DNA of 64,000 nucleotides from Leuconostoc suionicum (lineage in GTDB: Bacteria; Bacillota; Bacilli; Lactobacillales; Lactobacillaceae): contig NZ_CP015247.1 in the NCBI RefSeq assembly GCF_001891125.1, positions 266,501 through 330,500 of the forward strand, given 5' to 3'. Below are positions 8,614 to 16,277 of this stretch, one piece after another. The first letter of the stretch is position 1. Each line of letters starts with the position of its first letter. The notes beneath the pieces were generated by a model. It was given only the letters and a program-made list of their open reading frames with translations, searched no databases and had not been told where the DNA came from. A program made the position numbers and the translations under genes.

Positions 8614-9924
8614 ATGGGTAAATTTTTTAAGAAGACTTTATTGACTACTGCAGCTGGTGCTGCGGCCTTTGTTGGTGGACATGCAGCAGCTTCTGCTGAT
8701 ACAGTAGAAGTGCAATCAGGCGACACTTTGTCAAAAATTGCAGCAGCAAATAATACTACTGTTGATGCATTAGCTAAGGCTAATGGAATTAGCAACAAAG
8801 ACTTGATTTTAGCAGGTTCATCACTAGAAATTAATGCAACACAAGAAGTTTCTGGTTTATCAGAAGACGGTACATCATATACAGTGCAATCAGGCGACAC
8901 TTTGTCAAAGATTGCTGAAAAAACTGGTGTGGATGTTTCAGTATTGTCTTCATTAAATAGTTTGTCAAATACTGACCTTGTTTTGACTGGACAAGAATTG
9001 TCATTGAAGGCTTCAACTACTCAAGCAACCAGTTCAGCTGCTACAACTGTGACAGCAGCTTCTGCGCAATCTTCATCTGTTGACACAAGTAATTTGAAAT
9101 ACATTGCAGCAGCTGATACAGACAACAATAACTTTATGACGGTTGATGAATATAATACATATGTTGCAAATGGTGGCTCAACATCATCAGCGGCGTCAGA
9201 ATCATCAGCTTCATCAGCAAGCGCATCATCAGCTACAGAAAATATTACATATGTTGCTGCGGCTGACACTAATAACGATGGCTACATGACAATGGCTGAG
9301 TATAATGCATACAAAGCTAATGGTGGTTCAACATCATCAGCAGCGCAAACCACTACGTCAACGGCTTCGTCTTCAGCAAGCACATCAAGTGCTTCATCAT
9401 CAACTAGTGACAACATCACTTATGTTGCTGCGGCTGACACTAATAACGATGGCTACATGACAATGGCTGAGTACAATGCGTACAAAGCTAATGGTGGTTC
9501 AACGACTAGCGCATCGTCAGCTTCTTCGTCAACACAAACGACAACTACTAATACTACTGCCACTGCCACAACAACTAACGTTTCAACTGGTAGCACAACG
9601 GCAGATGCAACAATTAACGCATGGAATGCAAAGCGTGCAGAATTAGGATTATCACCTGTTACAATTTCTGCATCATTGACTGCACAAGCTCAAAGTCGCG
9701 CACAAGCAATTGGAACATCATCAAACTGGTTTAGTACACACATGTCTTCCGGTACTGCTGAAGTTGTTGCAAATGGATTTGGTGCTGGATCATCTGTTAT
9801 TAATGCTTGGTACTATGAAACAGGCATGGTGAACGGTGGGCACACAGCATTTATTGTTAACCCTAACTTCACACAAGCAGGTGTCGGCTATTACAACGGT
9901 TGGATTGTTATTAACGCACAATAA
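8614..9924 (+). CDS. secreted LysM - EF-hand-like repeat - CAP domain protein
   Basis: A 436-residue secreted wall protein. The signal peptide ends at about ASA-D (residue 29). Two LysM domains (about 30-74 and 88-132) should bind peptidoglycan. Ser/Thr/Ala-rich linkers then separate three calcium-loop-like units, AADTDNNNFMTVDEY, AADTNNDGYMTMAEY and the same again. The C-terminal ~105 residues, ending GHTAFIVNPNFTQAGVGYYN, form a CAP (SCP/PR-1) domain. The last two EF-like units are nearly identical in DNA, a sign of recent duplication. It is paralogous to the protein at 10472. AGGAG lies upstream of ATG 8614. Wall remodelling or adhesion is inferred. Confidence 0.85.
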   Translation: MGKFFKKTLLTTAAGAAAFVGGHAAASADTVEVQSGDTLSKIAAANNTTVDALAKANGISNKDLILAGSSLEINATQEVSGLSEDGTSYTVQSGDTLSKIAEKTGVDVSVLSSLNSLSNTDLVLTGQELSLKASTTQATSSAATTVTAASAQSSSVDTSNLKYIAAADTDNNNFMTVDEYNTYVANGGSTSSAASESSASSASASSATENITYVAAADTNNDGYMTMAEYNAYKANGGSTSSAAQTTTSTASSSASTSSASSSTSDNITYVAAADTNNDGYMTMAEYNAYKANGGSTTSASSASSSTQTTTTNTTATATTTNVSTGSTTADATINAWNAKRAELGLSPVTISASLTAQAQSRAQAIGTSSNWFSTHMSSGTAEVVANGFGAGSSVINAWYYETGMVNGGHTAFIVNPNFTQAGVGYYNGWIVINAQ

Positions 9925-9925
9925 T

Positions 9926-10279
9926 ATGCAAAATGATTATTTAAAATTAGCATTAGATAACTTAGGAAAAACATTCAACGACTACAATAGTGGTCGTTTT
10001 GTTGCTCAACAGCTTATGAGAGCGCAAGTACCATTACCCGAAGGATCACATTGGGATTCTTCACCAGCGCACCTCATTAAACAAATGCATCATTTATTGG
10101 GTGTTTTACAAGCGACACCAGGAGATTTGCTATTTTGGGGCACACAGAATGCACCATATGAAGTGGGTATTTATGTCGGTGGGAACCACTTTATTGCTGT
10201 AAATAACGGGGATCATGTGGCAAAAATTCAAACGTTATCAAGAAACTGGTATCCATGTATTGCTGGTTCTGTACTTTGA
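9926..10279 (+). CDS. NlpC/P60-like protein lacking the catalytic residues
   Basis: The start ATG 9926 lies two bases after the stop of the LysM-CAP gene, so translation is probably coupled; no strong ribosome binding site is seen. The 117-residue product follows the NlpC/P60 fold pattern: RFVAQQLMRAQVPLP, PGDLLFWG and VGIYVGGNHFIAV are recognisable. Where active enzymes have DCSG this one has DYNSG, and the usual histidine in HVGIY is glutamate (EVGIY). It has no signal peptide. A catalytically dead relative, perhaps a binding or regulatory protein, is the best reading. Confidence 0.6.
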   Translation: MQNDYLKLALDNLGKTFNDYNSGRFVAQQLMRAQVPLPEGSHWDSSPAHLIKQMHHLLGVLQATPGDLLFWGTQNAPYEVGIYVGGNHFIAVNNGDHVAKIQTLSRNWYPCIAGSVL

Positions 10280-10471
10280 CACACAATTGTCATTTAGATG
10301 TTTATTTTGTTACAAAAGAAACCTCTTTGATATATTGACAACAAAGTGCAAAGTATAGAAAATATCCATGACATAGCGGATTGCTATACTAGGAATTGTC
10401 GAGAAGACGGAAAAGAATTTAAATTAAAATATATTACTGAATATGAGTCCCTATATAGGAGTTTGACTATT

Positions 10472-11605
10472 ATGAAAAAATCTACTATTGCTAAATCTGT
10501 CGTTACAGCTGCCGGTGCTTTTGCCGTTGCTGGTGCTGCTCAAGTTTCTGCTAACACTGTATCAGTTAAATCTGGTGACACACTTTACAAGATTGCAGCA
10601 GCAAACGGTACAACTGTTGACGCTTTGGTTAAAGCTAATAACATTTCAAATGCTAATTTGATTTTTGTTGGACAACAGCTACAAACAACATCTTCATCAT
10701 CAACTACACAAAGTTCAACATCAGAGAGCTCAACTACAACAACAACGTCATCATCTACTGGTTCATACACTGTTAAGTCAGGTGATACATTAAACAAGAT
10801 CGCAGCAGCGAATGGTACAACGGTAGCTAACTTAGTAGCTGCTAATAACATTTCAAATGCTAACTTGATTACTGTTGGTCAAACATTGAAGTTATCAGCT
10901 TCATCAACTTCAAGCTCAACAACAACACAATCATCAACTACGACAACTCAAACAACATCAAATGACACAGCAACTGACTCAAATGGTTCATACACTGTTA
11001 AGTCAGGTGATACATTAAACAAGATTGCGGCAGCGAATGGTACAACGGTAGCTAACTTAGTAGCCGCGAATAACATTTCAAATGCCAATGTGATTACTGT
11101 TGGTCAAACTTTAAAGTTGTCAGCATCATCTGCTTCAACTTCAAGTTCATCAACTGCAACAACATCACAGTCTTCAACAACACAATCATCAAGTTCTACA
11201 CAATCATCATCAACGTCTGATAATACTGCTTCAACAGCAACTACAAGTAATACAAACAACAGTTCTTCAACTGCAACAACAGCTGATGCTACTATTAATG
11301 CTTGGAATGCAAAGCGTGCTACTCTTGGTTTGTCACCAATTAAAATTTCAGCTTCATTGACAGCACAAGCTCAAAGCCGTGCACAAGCTCTTGCAACATC
11401 ATCTAACTGGTTTGGTTTGCATGAATCATCATCAACTCCTGAAGTTGTTGCGAATGGTTTTGCTGCAGGTGCAACTGTTATTAATGCTTGGTACTATGAA
11501 ACAGGTATGGTTAACGGTGGTCACACTGAATTTATTGTTAACTCTAGCTTCACCGAAGCTGGTGTAGGTTATTATGACGGATGGATCGTCATTGACGCAC
11601 ATTAA
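10472..11605 (+). CDS. secreted protein with three LysM domains and a CAP domain
   Basis: A 377-residue wall protein. The start is ATG 10472 (MKKSTIAKS), 42 codons inside the longest open frame, because TAGGAG precedes it and a standard signal peptide follows (cleavage near VSA-N). Three LysM domains are joined by Ser/Thr-rich linkers; the second and third are almost identical at DNA level (about 10759-10890 and 10984-11120). The C-terminal CAP domain closely matches that of the protein at 8614, including GHTEFIVNSSFTEAGVGYY. It lacks the EF-like units. Peptidoglycan binding is predicted; the CAP function is unknown. Confidence 0.88.
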   Translation: MKKSTIAKSVVTAAGAFAVAGAAQVSANTVSVKSGDTLYKIAAANGTTVDALVKANNISNANLIFVGQQLQTTSSSSTTQSSTSESSTTTTTSSSTGSYTVKSGDTLNKIAAANGTTVANLVAANNISNANLITVGQTLKLSASSTSSSTTTQSSTTTTQTTSNDTATDSNGSYTVKSGDTLNKIAAANGTTVANLVAANNISNANVITVGQTLKLSASSASTSSSSTATTSQSSTTQSSSSTQSSSTSDNTASTATTSNTNNSSSTATTADATINAWNAKRATLGLSPIKISASLTAQAQSRAQALATSSNWFGLHESSSTPEVVANGFAAGATVINAWYYETGMVNGGHTEFIVNSSFTEAGVGYYDGWIVIDAH

Positions 11606-11612
11606 TAACACC

Positions 11613-11645
11613 AAAAAGTGGATAGTTGCTATCCACTTTTTTTGT
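11613..11645 (+). terminator. terminator after the LysM-CAP gene
   Basis: AAAAAGTGGATAG-TTG-CTATCCACTTTTTTT is a perfect hairpin with a T-run, 8 bases after the stop. Confidence 0.9.
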
Positions 11646-11681
11646 GTTCTCATGTATAGTAGAGTGCAGAGGTATAAAAAA

Positions 11682-12935
11682 ATGTTGTACAAATTTACTG
11701 AATTAACAAAAGAAGAATATACAGAATTTGAAAAGCAGAGTTCTGTGGGTACCTTTTTACAATCAGGTGAACAAGCTGAATTATTACAAAAACGAGGCTA
11801 TAAAATATGGTTGTTAGGGGTCAAAGCTGACGACAAGGTAGTGGCTGCAGCATTGGTCATGCGTGAAAAAGTACATATGGGATATATCTTTTCAATTGAT
11901 CGTGGACCATTATTGGATTTTGAAAATCATGAATTATTGGCTTTTTTCATGTCCAACTTCGTAAAGTTTTCACGCGAGAACAAAGGGCTTTACATTGAAG
12001 TAAGACCGAATGTGACTTTGAAAATGACGAATAACCATGGCGAGCTTTTAGGTGAAGAGAATACGGTATTTATCGAAGAGATGAAAAAGCTTGGGTTTAC
12101 CCATTTGCCATTTGTAGATGGTTTCACTACAGCTGGTTCTCCAGAATGGGAGTACATCAAAGACTTATCAGAATTAACCGATGAGAAATCTGTTCGTGCC
12201 TCGTATAATAAAAAGGCTCAGTATTATTTGAAAAAGAATGCTCAGTTCGGTATTCGTTTACGTCAATTAACACGAGATGACTTGCCAGACTTTAAGGAAT
12301 TAACACAAAAAACTGCCGATAGGTTACATTATAAAGATAAAAACTTGAATTTTTATCAAACAGTGTACGATGTGTATGGCGATGACGCAACATTTGTCTT
12401 TGCTGAACTAAATTTTGACAATTATATTAAGGAAGAGAATGAAAAAATCTCTGAATTAGATGCCAAACTTGCCAAGATTAACCAGAAAATCGAAAAATAT
12501 CCGGCGAATGATAAATTTAAGCGTCAGTATGCTGAATTTGATGATCAAAAAAATCAACATAGCAAGCGCATACTAAAAGCGAAACAACAGAAGGAAGCAG
12601 CTGGTAAATCAACAGTCGTCGTCGCCGGAGCGTTATTTATACAGCAACCTCAAGAAATGAATTATCTGTATTCAGGCACTTATGAAGAGTATATGGACTA
12701 TTATGGCCCTTATCAAATACAAGACGTTATGATTAACAAGGCAGTTCAGGCAGGGCTCAAGCGTTATAATTTCTACGGCATTGCTGGAAAGTTTGATGGT
12801 AGTGATGGTGTCTTAGGATTCAAAACGACTTTTGAGGGACAAGCACGTCAATTAGTAGGAAACTTCATGATGCCTGTTAATCCGTTTAAATACCGAGTAT
12901 ATCGGTTACTCAAGAAAATGATGGGCCGTGCTTAA
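11682..12935 (+). CDS. FemAB-family peptidoglycan interpeptide aminoacyltransferase
   Basis: A 417-residue FemX/FemAB/MurM-type enzyme that adds amino acids from aminoacyl-tRNA to the stem peptide of lipid-linked peptidoglycan precursors on the inner face of the membrane. Two acyl-CoA N-acyltransferase-like lobes are separated by a long helical arm (about residues 245-305, rich in Glu, Lys and Gln), typical of the family. The chosen start, ATG 11682, has AGAGG upstream; the longer frame begins inside the preceding gene and terminator. It lies in a wall-synthesis region beside a class B PBP. The amino acid added cannot be told from sequence. Confidence 0.88.
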   Translation: MLYKFTELTKEEYTEFEKQSSVGTFLQSGEQAELLQKRGYKIWLLGVKADDKVVAAALVMREKVHMGYIFSIDRGPLLDFENHELLAFFMSNFVKFSRENKGLYIEVRPNVTLKMTNNHGELLGEENTVFIEEMKKLGFTHLPFVDGFTTAGSPEWEYIKDLSELTDEKSVRASYNKKAQYYLKKNAQFGIRLRQLTRDDLPDFKELTQKTADRLHYKDKNLNFYQTVYDVYGDDATFVFAELNFDNYIKEENEKISELDAKLAKINQKIEKYPANDKFKRQYAEFDDQKNQHSKRILKAKQQKEAAGKSTVVVAGALFIQQPQEMNYLYSGTYEEYMDYYGPYQIQDVMINKAVQAGLKRYNFYGIAGKFDGSDGVLGFKTTFEGQARQLVGNFMMPVNPFKYRVYRLLKKMMGRA

Positions 12936-13015
12936 AATGAGCTTTTTTAGCGAGTAAAACCCTTTTTGTGGTATGGTATATAAGGTAATTATTAAATTGG
13001 CGGTACACAATACTT

Positions 13016-15058
13016 ATGAAACATAATCCATATCTAGAAGAGCGAGATAATAAAAATGACGCACGTGCTAACTTACCAACACGTCTGCGAATTTTGTTGT
13101 TTATTTCGTTTATACTCATGGTTGCCCTAGTTGTACAATTAGGGTTTTTAACGATTAAACAAGGAGCCAATTATTTGGCTGAGGTCAACCGAAGTGAAGA
13201 GACCGTTGAAAAAGGAAATACACCACGAGGTTTGGTTTACGACTCGACCGGACGTGTTCTGGCTGGAAACAAGGCGCAAACCGCGATTACATTTACGCGC
13301 GGTACCAATATTACTTCTAGCACAATGCGGAGTACTGCCATTAAACTTGGAAAATATTTGACAGTTGATACAACCCGCCTAAGTGATCGCTCTAAAGCCG
13401 ACTTTTATTTGGCTAATGCAACTAATGCGGCTAAGGTGCAAAAGCGTGTTGTTAAAGAACACAAAAGTGGCAGTAGCCTGACGACATCAGAAATTAATAG
13501 CTTGTCGGTGAGTTATGTAGAAAAGCATAATTTACTTTCAAAAGTTAGTGATAATGATGCAATGATATTTCAGCGGATGAGTGGTGCTTATTCATTGTCA
13601 ACGACTTTCATTAAAGAAGACGATGTGACAGAAACAGAATTAGCGGAGATTGGTGAGCGTTTAAGCCAATTCCCTGGTATTAAGATAGGTACAAGCTGGG
13701 CAAGACAATATCCTGAAGGAAACGATTTTAAGGCTTTGATTGGTACAGTAACTAGTGAAGACAACGGCTTACCTGATGATAGGTTACACACGCTTTTAGC
13801 ACAGGGATATTCACAAAACGAATCAGTTGGTAGTTCTAATTTGGAATCTAGCTATGAATCCTTATTGAAGGGATCAGCATCACAGACTGTAGTTACAACT
13901 GCTTCTGATGGTACGGTAAAATCATCTTCTGTAAAATATAAAGGTCAGTCTGGAGATAGTCTTAAATTAACCATTAATGCTGATTATCAAAAAGAAGTTC
14001 AAAAAATATTAGAAGATAATTTGCCCACGGGCGACGTTCAAGGGGCTTATGCCACAGTCATGAATCCTTATACTGGTGGTATTTATGCTATGGCTGGTGT
14101 CGATAGAGATTATTCAACTGGTACTAAAACAGCTGATCCACTTGGAAATATTAATCATGCGATTGTTATGGGATCTGTTGTTAAGCCGGCAGTTCTCGCT
14201 ACAGCATTCCAAAAAGGTGTTATTACACCTACAAGTTCTACATTATTAGATCAGGCTATTAAAATTGCTGGTACACCAACAATTACTTCTTACTGGAACA
14301 AGTCAGGAAATCCAGTTGCAGTTGACGCAGAAACAGCTTTGGAACGTTCTTCAAACACATATTTTGTTCAGTTAGGTATGAAAATCGGTGGACAAACTTA
14401 TAGCTCCGGTTCAGCATTAGCATTGAACTCAGATGCTTTCCAGACATTGCGTAATGGATTGGGACAATTTGGGTTAGGTACCAAAACAGGTATTGATATC
14501 AGTGGTGAAACTGCTGGTTACCGTGGTGAAACGACAGGTTCGAATATAGGTAAATATTTATATGAATCATTTGGTCAGTATGATACTTATACTACACTGC
14601 AACTTGCACGATATGTTTCTACTATCGCTAACGGGGGATATTTGATTCAGCCTCATCTAGTAAGTTCGATATTACAAAGTTCTTCGAATAGTAGTAAGAA
14701 ACGAACTGTATGGACAGCAACACCAAATATACAAGGGCAAGTACAGTTAGATTCTGATGAATGGAAAGTCATTCATGAGGGAATGAAGCGTGTTGCAAAC
14801 GGATCTGATACATATAACACTGGTGGTACAGATATTCATAATCTTGAACCACATGTATATGCTAAGACAGGAACTGCTGAAACAACGACTAATGGGCACA
14901 CTACTTATACCGAGTCCATTGTTGCTTACGTACCGGGACAACCGATGGTCATGGCTATGGCTATCCCAGGTATGAATAATTATTTAGATGGTACCAATGG
15001 TAAAATTGCGGCAAAAATAATTAATGCTTATTGGAAGTATGTTCAAAGTAAACCATAA
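13016..15058 (+). CDS. class B penicillin-binding protein (PBP2/2b type transpeptidase)
   Basis: A 680-residue monofunctional DD-transpeptidase that cross-links peptidoglycan outside the membrane. One N-terminal helix (about 24-46) anchors it. A dimerisation/pedestal domain containing the conserved RG (TPRGLVYD) follows. The transpeptidase motifs are intact: S387-V-V-K390, S445-S-N447 and KTG at about 617. The ribosome binding site is weak (GGCGG). It follows the FemAB-type gene by 80 bases with its own likely promoter. Whether it serves elongation or division is not clear from the sequence. Confidence 0.9.
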   Translation: MKHNPYLEERDNKNDARANLPTRLRILLFISFILMVALVVQLGFLTIKQGANYLAEVNRSEETVEKGNTPRGLVYDSTGRVLAGNKAQTAITFTRGTNITSSTMRSTAIKLGKYLTVDTTRLSDRSKADFYLANATNAAKVQKRVVKEHKSGSSLTTSEINSLSVSYVEKHNLLSKVSDNDAMIFQRMSGAYSLSTTFIKEDDVTETELAEIGERLSQFPGIKIGTSWARQYPEGNDFKALIGTVTSEDNGLPDDRLHTLLAQGYSQNESVGSSNLESSYESLLKGSASQTVVTTASDGTVKSSSVKYKGQSGDSLKLTINADYQKEVQKILEDNLPTGDVQGAYATVMNPYTGGIYAMAGVDRDYSTGTKTADPLGNINHAIVMGSVVKPAVLATAFQKGVITPTSSTLLDQAIKIAGTPTITSYWNKSGNPVAVDAETALERSSNTYFVQLGMKIGGQTYSSGSALALNSDAFQTLRNGLGQFGLGTKTGIDISGETAGYRGETTGSNIGKYLYESFGQYDTYTTLQLARYVSTIANGGYLIQPHLVSSILQSSSNSSKKRTVWTATPNIQGQVQLDSDEWKVIHEGMKRVANGSDTYNTGGTDIHNLEPHVYAKTGTAETTTNGHTTYTESIVAYVPGQPMVMAMAIPGMNNYLDGTNGKIAAKIINAYWKYVQSKP

Positions 15059-15064
15059 CTTTAT

Positions 15065-15098
15065 AAAAAAGACAGTAATCATGATTACTGTCTTTTTT
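15065..15098 (+). terminator. PBP gene terminator
   Basis: AAAAAAGACAGTAATCAT folds back on ATTACTGTCTTTTTT; a perfect short hairpin 7 bases after the stop. Confidence 0.9.
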
Positions 15099-15103
15099 AT
15101 TCT

Positions 15104-15167
15104 TACCTATTTTGCTATATTTCTAAATAGATGTTATAATCTATTTAGAAATATAGCGAAATAGGTA
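15104..15167 (+). promoter_or_regulatory. promoter inside a long palindromic operator of the sdpRI-like operon
   Basis: Two 29-base arms (15104-15132 and 15139-15167) are inverted copies differing at one position and flank a 6-base spacer. The promoter lies within: TTGCTA at 15112-15117, 17 bases, TATAAT at 15135-15140. A dimeric regulator binding here would block RNA polymerase. The ArsR-type repressor gene begins 14 bases downstream, so autoregulation is the simple inference. Confidence 0.8.
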
Positions 15168-15180
15168 AAGGAAAGAAAGA

Positions 15181-15447
15181 ATGAGTTTACAAAATACACT
15201 GAAAGCGATTTCGAATCCTGTCAGGCGCGATATTCTTACACTACTGAAAGAAGGGCCTCAGTCAGCGGGAAACATTGCGGATCATTTTGAATTGAGTAAA
15301 GCAACAATATCATCACATTTAGCCCAATTAAAACAAGCTGATTTGATAAGAGAAGATAAATATAAAAATTTTATTTATTATGAATTAAATTTATCTGTGT
15401 TTGAAGAAGCTACATTATGGTTGAAAGGATTTACTAATGAAAAATAA
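15181..15447 (+). CDS. ArsR-family repressor, SdpR-like
   Basis: An 88-residue winged-helix ArsR/SmtB-type protein. The recognition helix is in ELSKATISSHLAQLKQADLI. No cysteine or histidine metal site is seen, and its partner gene is an SdpI-like membrane protein, so it resembles SdpR rather than a metal sensor. It overlaps the next gene by 11 bases. A near-perfect 64-base palindrome covers its promoter, so it probably represses its own operon and is relieved through the membrane partner, as known for SdpR/SdpI. Confidence 0.82.
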   Translation: MSLQNTLKAISNPVRRDILTLLKEGPQSAGNIADHFELSKATISSHLAQLKQADLIREDKYKNFIYYELNLSVFEEATLWLKGFTNEK

Positions 15448-16072
15448 AAAAAGCTTTTTACCACTAATTATTACCTTGTTACCCATTTTTTACGGGCTAA
15501 TATTGTGGACGAAGTTGCCAGTTGAGCTTCCAATCCATTTTAATATTAACGGAGAAGTGGATAGATATGCTAATAAAGTATGGATTATCATTATTTGGCC
15601 AATAATAGCAACGCTCTTGCACCTGTTTCTAATTATTTATCGTACGAAAATAGTTGCTCGTAGTCAAAATAATAAAATGCATACAATTATTAGTTGGTCT
15701 ATTCCATTAGGCACCAACATCTTATTATCTTATATATTTGCTTATGGATTAGGTAGTCACATCAATATAACTAGTATATTGTTGCCGACTATTGGTATTT
15801 TATTTATAGCATTAGGCAACTACATGCCCAAAACACAGCGAAATCGGTTTGTCGGGATACGAATACCAACCGCTCTGAATAATGATGTAAATTGGTTTAA
15901 GACGCAACGTATTGGTGGTCTGATGTTTGTTGTTGGCGGGTTTATGATGATTGGTGGTGGTTTTTTGGGAATGATTTCTGAATTTTGGACTATAGCATCA
16001 ATGATTGTGGCCTTAGTATTAATTACTGTCATACCGATTATTTATTTGATTAGATCAAGCCATAAAGCTTAA
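15437..16072 (+). CDS. SdpI-family membrane protein (DUF1648 type)
   Basis: A 211-residue integral membrane protein of the SdpI family. The N-terminal DUF1648-like part contains LPVELPIHFNINGEVDRYA between the first two helices; the C-terminal part has KTQRNRFVGIRIPTAL, typical of SdpI. About six helices are predicted. In Bacillus the homologue gives immunity to the SdpC toxin and inactivates SdpR; no toxin gene is seen nearby here. It starts within the end of the repressor gene. Confidence 0.8.
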   Translation: MKNKKSFLPLIITLLPIFYGLILWTKLPVELPIHFNINGEVDRYANKVWIIIIWPIIATLLHLFLIIYRTKIVARSQNNKMHTIISWSIPLGTNILLSYIFAYGLGSHINITSILLPTIGILFIALGNYMPKTQRNRFVGIRIPTALNNDVNWFKTQRIGGLMFVVGGFMMIGGGFLGMISEFWTIASMIVALVLITVIPIIYLIRSSHKA

Positions 16073-16153
16073 CTTGAGTCGGCATAATAGTGTTTTTCAC
16101 ACTTGTTTAAACAGAAGAAGTAAATAAGAAACTAAAATATTTAACGGAAAAGA

Positions 16154-16196
16154 TTGAAAAAGAACATGACTATTGTATACTAGATTACAACTAGTC
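16154..16196 (+). promoter_or_regulatory. promoter and dyad upstream of the ABC exporter
   Basis: TTGAAA (16154-16159), 16 bases, TATACT (16176-16181). GACTATTGTA (16168-16177) and TACAACTAGTC (16186-16196) form an inverted repeat with one extra base, covering the -10 region. This suggests repression by an unlinked dimeric regulator. Confidence 0.6.
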
Positions 16197-16277
16197 AAAA
16201 GTAGTGTACTAATTTAACTATTTTTAAAAGGGTTGCATATTAAACGACATAGTAAATTCAAAAGAGGGAGAAAAAGT

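Noticed and set aside
9020-9560. Short tandem DNA repeats as a CRISPR or intergenic repeat array
   Set aside because: The repeats are in frame and encode EF-like units and Ser/Ala linkers of the LysM-CAP protein.
11960-11985. Possible parS site
   Set aside because: TTTTCACGCGAGAACA departs from the consensus at several positions and lies inside a coding region far from parB.
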